This document shows positions 7,320-10,131 of a DNA stretch of 10,131 nt, in pieces. The notes under the pieces are model-generated. The model did not search any database. It was not told the DNA's origin and saw only the letters and a list, made by a program, of their open reading frames with translations. The position numbers were made by a program, and so were the translations under genes. Every line of letters starts with the position of its first letter. Position 1 is the stretch's first letter. Source of the stretch: Nitrospinota bacterium (GTDB lineage: Bacteria > Nitrospinota_A > UBA7883 > JADGGD01); the NCBI GenBank assembly GCA_015229165.1, contig JADGCD010000065.1, positions 1 through 10,131 of the forward strand, read 5' to 3'.

Positions 7320-7322
7320 GCA

Positions 7323-7351
7323 TTGACCGGTCAAGACCGTTCCAAGATCAT
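7323..7351 (+). promoter_or_regulatory. Candidate promoter with embedded 12-bp palindrome (ATP-grasp operon)
   Basis: TTGACC (7323-7328, five of six consensus) and GATCAT (7346-7351, four of six) are 17 nt apart. The -35 is the left half of a perfect 12-bp palindrome, TTGACCGGTCAA (7323-7334), so a dimeric regulator binding there would compete with polymerase. Transcription would start near 7358, giving a leader of about 90 nt that includes the G-quadruplex motif. Confidence 0.35.
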
Positions 7352-7385
7352 CCTGCCGGGGCGCCCTTCCGGTTTTTCGCGTCGC

Positions 7386-7413
7386 GGGGGGGGAAAGGGG
7401 AAGACGGGTGGGG
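7386..7413 (+). other. Consensus G-quadruplex motif upstream of ATP-grasp operon
   Basis: Four G runs (G8 at 7386-7393, G4 at 7397-7400, G3 at 7406-7408, G4 at 7410-7413) are separated by loops of 3, 5 and 1 nt. This satisfies the standard G3+N1-7 rule for an intramolecular quadruplex on the coding strand. It ends immediately before TATACT (7414-7419) and 35 nt before the start codon. Confidence 0.5.
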
Positions 7414-7419
7414 TATACT
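7414..7419 (+). promoter_or_regulatory. TATACT -10-like box upstream of ATP-grasp gene
   Basis: TATACT matches the -10 consensus at five of six bases and lies 29 nt before the ATG at 7449. The expected -35 position (around 7391-7396, GGGAAA) does not match consensus and is inside the G-run block. It would need an activator or be a chance match. It is an alternative to the candidate promoter at 7323-7351. Confidence 0.25.
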
Positions 7420-7448
7420 CGAAAGAGATACCGCATGGTGAAGAACCG

Positions 7449-8597
7449 ATGGAATCCCCCTCGACCAAGGACCCGCTTCTGCTGATCGGCGTCGATGTCC
7501 GGTCTTTGGCGAGGAACGCCATCCTCCACCGGCGCGACTTCGTCCTCGCCGACCGGTTCGGCGACGCCTCCCTCGCCCGCCGGGGGGAGTGCCACACCCT
7601 CGGACGCGCCTATGGGGGGGAGTCGCTCACCCGTGGGCTGGCCGACCTGGTCCGGGGGCGACACGCCGAAGGGGTGATCTACGGCGCCGGGTTCGAGAAC
7701 GATGTCCTGACCCTCTCCCGGTTGGGCGAGGTGGGCCCCCTGCTCGGTTGCTCCCTTGAGACGGTGCGCAAGACCCGCGACCCCGAATCGCTGATCCGGG
7801 CCTCCCGGGCCTGGAGCTTCACCTACCCCGACATCCGCTACAAGCGCCAGGATCTCGACACCGACAGCCGCTGGCTGACCAAGCCTTTCGCCGGACTGTT
7901 CGGCGACGGTATCCGGTTCGCCGACGCGGAGGAGGGGTTGCGCCCCGGCGTCTTCTACCAGCGGCACGTTCCCGGTTTCTCCTCGTCCGCGTTGGTGGTC
8001 TCCGACGGATCGGAAGCGTTCCTCCTCGGCGTCGTCGCCAACATCGCCGCCGACCCGGTCTACGGCGCCGAGGGGTTCCAGTACGTGGGGGGCATCTATC
8101 CCCACCCCTTCGCCGCCGAGATGGGGGCCGCCGTCACCAACATGGCCGACGCCCTCACGCTGGAGTTCGACATCCGTGGGCTCTGGGGGTTCGACTTCAT
8201 CTACCACGGCGGGGTGACGCTGGTGATGGTGGAGCCCCGCCCCCCGGTGGGGTTGGAGCTGATCAACATGGCGACGTGGAACGACCTGCTGGGGATGCAT
8301 ACGGACGCCCTGACCAGCAAGAGCAGCAACCACATCATCGACCCCGGCCCGGCGGGAACCTCCTACGGCTTCGCCCGGGTGCGGGCCGCCGAGGAGCTGA
8401 TCTTCTCCCACGGCGAACGGTGGGCCGAACGGGGCGCCCTCGACCTTCCCGCCGACGGGGAGAGCGTGCGCGCCGGACAGCACCTTGCCACCCTCACCGC
8501 CCGGGGGAAGAGTTACTCCGTCGTCCGGGACGACCTGCGCCAGCAGGCGCTTCTCCTTTCCCGGGAGTTGGGGGTGGCGGTCGCCTCCTCCCGCTAA
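7449..8597 (+). CDS. ATP-grasp family protein, substrate unknown
   Basis: 382 aa from the ATG at 7449, chosen because family-like sequence starts there (LLLIGVDVRSLARNA, 10-24). The upstream in-frame extension to a TTG at 7323 looks non-coding. The N-terminal Rossmann-like part (10-100) contains VDVRSLARNA and DRFGDASL, as in predicted ATP-grasp carboligases of the COG2232 type. The central ATP-grasp core shows the nucleotide-binding loop TKPFAGLFGDGIRF (144-157; Lys145 and Gly149/152/154), a second strand FYQRHVPGFSSSALVV (169-184), and GLWGFDFI (244-251). The metal-binding signature, usually E-x-N-P-R, reads M-V-E-P-R (260-264) here, so the usual Glu and Asn are replaced. A C-terminal segment DGESVRAGQHLATL (336-349) resembles the terminal turn of the same family. 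Such enzymes join a carboxylate to an amine or thiol via an acyl phosphate; activity here is uncertain because of the signature change. It is followed 21 nt later by an iron-type dehydrogenase, so the two probably share a pathway. A weak GGTGAAG precedes the start. Confidence 0.75.
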   Translation: MESPSTKDPLLLIGVDVRSLARNAILHRRDFVLADRFGDASLARRGECHTLGRAYGGESLTRGLADLVRGRHAEGVIYGAGFENDVLTLSRLGEVGPLLGCSLETVRKTRDPESLIRASRAWSFTYPDIRYKRQDLDTDSRWLTKPFAGLFGDGIRFADAEEGLRPGVFYQRHVPGFSSSALVVSDGSEAFLLGVVANIAADPVYGAEGFQYVGGIYPHPFAAEMGAAVTNMADALTLEFDIRGLWGFDFIYHGGVTLVMVEPRPPVGLELINMATWNDLLGMHTDALTSKSSNHIIDPGPAGTSYGFARVRAAEELIFSHGERWAERGALDLPADGESVRAGQHLATLTARGKSYSVVRDDLRQQALLLSRELGVAVASSR

Positions 8598-8618
8598 CCC
8601 TGTTCCCCGGAGCGTCCC

Positions 8619-9782
8619 ATGGAGCCGTTTGTCTACCAGAACCCGACGAAGCTGATCTTCGGCGAAGGGAAGCTGGACACCGTTGGCGACGAAGCGAAAG
8701 CCGCGCTGGGGGAGCGGATTCTGCTGGTGGCCGGAAAAGGGTCGGCCCGCAGGAGCGGACTTCTCGCCCGGGTGGAGGAGTCCCTGAAAGCCGTCGGCCT
8801 CGGCGTGACCCTTCTCGAAGGGGTTGACCCCAACCCCCGCATCGACACGGTGCAGGAAGGCGTCCGGCTGGTCCGCCGCGACCGGCTGACCGGGTTGCTG
8901 GCGGTCGGCGGGGGGAGCGTCATCGACTGCGCCAAGGGAATCGCCTTGGCCGCCCCCCACGACGGCGACCCGTGGGACTTCTACTCCCGCGCCCGGACGG
9001 CGACGAAGGCCCCCCTTGCGTTGGGGACGGTTCTGACGCTGGCCGCCACCGGGTCGGAGGCCAACGGCAACAGCGTCGTCTCCCGTCCCGCCACGGGGGA
9101 GAAGCGGGCTCTCTACCATCCCGGTCTCTTCCCCCGCTTCTCGATTCTCGACCCGGTTCTGACGGTCACCACCCCCCCCGACCAGACCGCCTACGGGATC
9201 GTCGATATCCTGAGCCACGTCTACGAGCAGTACTTCCACCGGGTACCGGAGACCCCCCTTTCCGACGGCATCGCCGAGACCGTGATGCGCACGGTCATCG
9301 AGGCCGCCCCGAAGGTCATGGCCGATCCGGGCGACCGCGCCGCCCGGGGGGCGCTACTCTGGTCGTCTACCGTGGCGCTGATGGGGCTGGTGAAGGCCGG
9401 CGCCCGGGGCGACTGGAGCTGCCACATGCTTTCGCACGAGCTGTCGGGACGCTACGACACGCCGCACGGCGGGGCGTTGGCGGTGGTCTTCCCGGCGTGG
9501 ATGCGTATCGGGTGCAAGGAGAACCTCCCCCGGTTCGTCCGGTTCGCCAACCGGGTATGGGGAATCGCGGGCGACGGGGAAGGGGCCGCGCTGGCAGGGA
9601 TCGAAGCGATGGAGCGGTTCTACACCAACACGCTCAAGGTGGGGATACGCCTGTCGGACTACGGTATCGGCGCCGACCGGATCGACGAGATGGCCCGCGC
9701 CGGGGCTGCGCAGAACCCGATGTTCCCCCTCTTTCGTCTCTCGGAAGAAAACGTCGCCCGCCTCTTCCGCTCGGCTCTCTGA
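8619..9782 (+). CDS. Iron-containing alcohol/aldehyde dehydrogenase (YqhD/butanol dehydrogenase type)
   Basis: 387 aa, the normal family length. It opens with FVYQNPTKLIFGEGKL (4-19), the signature start of NAD(P)H-dependent butanol dehydrogenase/YqhD-like enzymes. The nucleotide-binding motif GGGSVIDCAKGIA is at 97-109 and the TLAATGSEAN block at 140-149. All four metal ligands can be placed by comparison with YqhD: Asp196 and His200 (VDILSHV), His269 (CHMLSHELSG) and His283 (TPHGGALAVVFP). The protein would be a cytoplasmic oxidoreductase interconverting an alcohol and an aldehyde with NAD(P)H; broad aldehyde detoxification is common in the family, and the exact substrate is not readable. 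The Gly97-Gly98-Gly99-Ser100 loop does not by itself decide NADH against NADPH. The ATG at 8619 has GGAG (8609-8612) 6 nt upstream. It is the second gene of an operon with the ATP-grasp gene. Its TGA abuts the stop of the convergent LOG-family gene. Confidence 0.93.
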   Translation: MEPFVYQNPTKLIFGEGKLDTVGDEAKAALGERILLVAGKGSARRSGLLARVEESLKAVGLGVTLLEGVDPNPRIDTVQEGVRLVRRDRLTGLLAVGGGSVIDCAKGIALAAPHDGDPWDFYSRARTATKAPLALGTVLTLAATGSEANGNSVVSRPATGEKRALYHPGLFPRFSILDPVLTVTTPPDQTAYGIVDILSHVYEQYFHRVPETPLSDGIAETVMRTVIEAAPKVMADPGDRAARGALLWSSTVALMGLVKAGARGDWSCHMLSHELSGRYDTPHGGALAVVFPAWMRIGCKENLPRFVRFANRVWGIAGDGEGAALAGIEAMERFYTNTLKVGIRLSDYGIGADRIDEMARAGAAQNPMFPLFRLSEENVARLFRSAL

Positions 9783-10131
9783 TCAGTCGGCCCGCCCCTT
9801 GGTCAGCCACCGGGCCTTGGTCGAATCGACGATCGACCGCTGGCAGATGGCCACCACCCGATCGAGATCGTCGGTGGCGACGATCGCCTGATAGTCGGTC
9901 CGGTCGATGTAGCCCGACGCCAGCGTCTTGTCCCTGAGCCAGGTCAGAAGCCCCTCCCAGTAATCGACCCCCACCATGATGATCGGGAAGGGGAGCATCC
10001 GCTGCGTCCGGGTCAGGGTCAGCGCCTCGAACAGCTCGTCGAAGGTTCCGAACCCGCCGGGGAAGATGACGAAAGCCTGCGAATATTTGATCAGCATCAC
10101 CTTGCGGACGAAGAAGTGCTTCAGCGTGATC
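9783..10131 (-). CDS. LOG-family (TIGR00730-type) nucleotide phosphoribohydrolase, C-terminal part
   Basis: The minus-strand frame is open from the right edge to a TGA at 9785-9783. The window holds the last 115 residues; the N-terminus is outside. It reads ITLKHFFVRKVMLIKYSQ, then the family signature PGGFGTFDELFEALTLTRT (PGGxGTxxE), then a typical PIIMVGVDYWEGLL strand-helix and a C-terminal helix. This is the LOG/'lysine decarboxylase-like' Rossmann family, whose characterised members hydrolyse cytokinin riboside 5'-monophosphates or AMP to release base and ribose 5-phosphate. They do not decarboxylate lysine. The signature Glu of the PGGxGTxxE loop is present; the other catalytic Arg would lie upstream, off the window. 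A GTG at 10100-10098 gives an apparent internal start, but the clear family match continues upstream of it, so the gene is truncated by the window edge rather than short. It converges on the dehydrogenase gene with no intervening base. Confidence 0.9.
   Translation of the reverse strand, partial: ITLKHFFVRKVMLIKYSQAFVIFPGGFGTFDELFEALTLTRTQRMLPFPIIMVGVDYWEGLLTWLRDKTLASGYIDRTDYQAIVATDDLDRVVAICQRSIVDSTKARWLTKGRAD

Larger units (their letters stand above)
7106..7448 (+). other. 343-nt intergenic region rich in inverted repeats
   Basis: I see no credible protein gene here: the 42-codon in-frame extension upstream of the ATP-grasp ATG begins at a TTG, is Arg/Gly-rich and resembles nothing in the family. 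Successive elements are a GC hairpin directly after the tRNA (7106-7121), a 9-bp inverted repeat (7159-7198), an ACAGGC/GCCTGT hairpin (7258-7273), a strong GC hairpin (7295-7319), a 12-bp palindrome (7323-7334), a G-quadruplex motif (7386-7413) and a TATACT box (7414-7419). None of the hairpins is followed by a clear T run. It may hold tRNA 3' processing or termination signals, an untranslated RNA, and the promoter and leader of the following operon. Confidence 0.5.

Noticed and set aside
7323..7448. A 42-codon N-terminal extension of the ATP-grasp protein starting at TTG 7323.
   Set aside because: The extension is Arg/Gly/Lys-rich, includes the G-run block, and begins at a palindrome with a -35-like element. 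The family-like sequence starts after the ATG at 7449.
7233..9239. A minus-strand open frame of about 668 codons antisense to the ATP-grasp and dehydrogenase genes.
   Set aside because: Same composition effect: Gly/Asp/Val/Arg-rich with no recognisable domain, opposite two genes with clear conserved motifs.
9783..10100. A complete 105-aa gene starting at GTG 10100.
   Set aside because: The conserved LOG-family sequence continues upstream of that codon to the window edge, so it is the C-terminal part of a longer gene.

Overview
The window comes from a GC-rich Gram-negative bacterium. Evidence for this is a complete tripartite efflux system (inner-membrane pump, lipoprotein adaptor, outer-membrane channel), a FimV-type envelope protein with a Sec signal peptide, and a tRNA with an encoded CCA end. 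A proteobacterium is the natural guess. The sequence alone does not fix the class, and there are no phage, transposase or CRISPR signatures.

Left part (1-6834), all minus strand. Positions 1-594 hold the N-terminal 198 codons of a FimV-like protein, running off the left edge, with its own sigma70-type promoter at 660-688. Upstream of it, and transcribed toward it, is a compact four-gene operon: tetR (6834-6211), tolC-type outer membrane factor (6227-4893), RND periplasmic adaptor lipoprotein (4900-3854) and RND transporter (3847-701). tetR/tolC overlap by 17 nt, tolC/adaptor overlap by 8 nt, and adaptor/RND are 6 nt apart. The regulator is therefore made from the same transcript as the pump, and autoregulation is the simplest model. 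Candidate operators lie at 6862-6876 and 6902-6927.

Middle (6835-7448). The tetR promoter region and a tRNA-Arg(CCG) promoter lie back to back. The tRNA gene (7029-7105) is followed by 343 nt without a convincing protein gene. That stretch is unusually structured: four inverted repeats in about 215 nt, a 12-bp perfect palindrome that contains a -35-like hexamer, and a consensus G-quadruplex motif (7386-7413) next to a TATACT box.

Right part (7449-10131). A two-gene plus-strand operon encodes an ATP-grasp family protein (382 aa) of unknown substrate with a non-standard metal-binding signature, and an iron-type alcohol/aldehyde dehydrogenase (387 aa) with all four metal ligands. Its last codon abuts, with no gap, the stop codon of a convergent minus-strand LOG-family (PGGxGTxxE) gene that runs off the right edge.

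Most of the window is ordinary chromosomal content. The parts most worth a second look are the structured tRNA-to-ATP-grasp intergenic region, the variant ATP-grasp signature paired with a dehydrogenase, and the asparagine-substituted proton relay of the RND pump.
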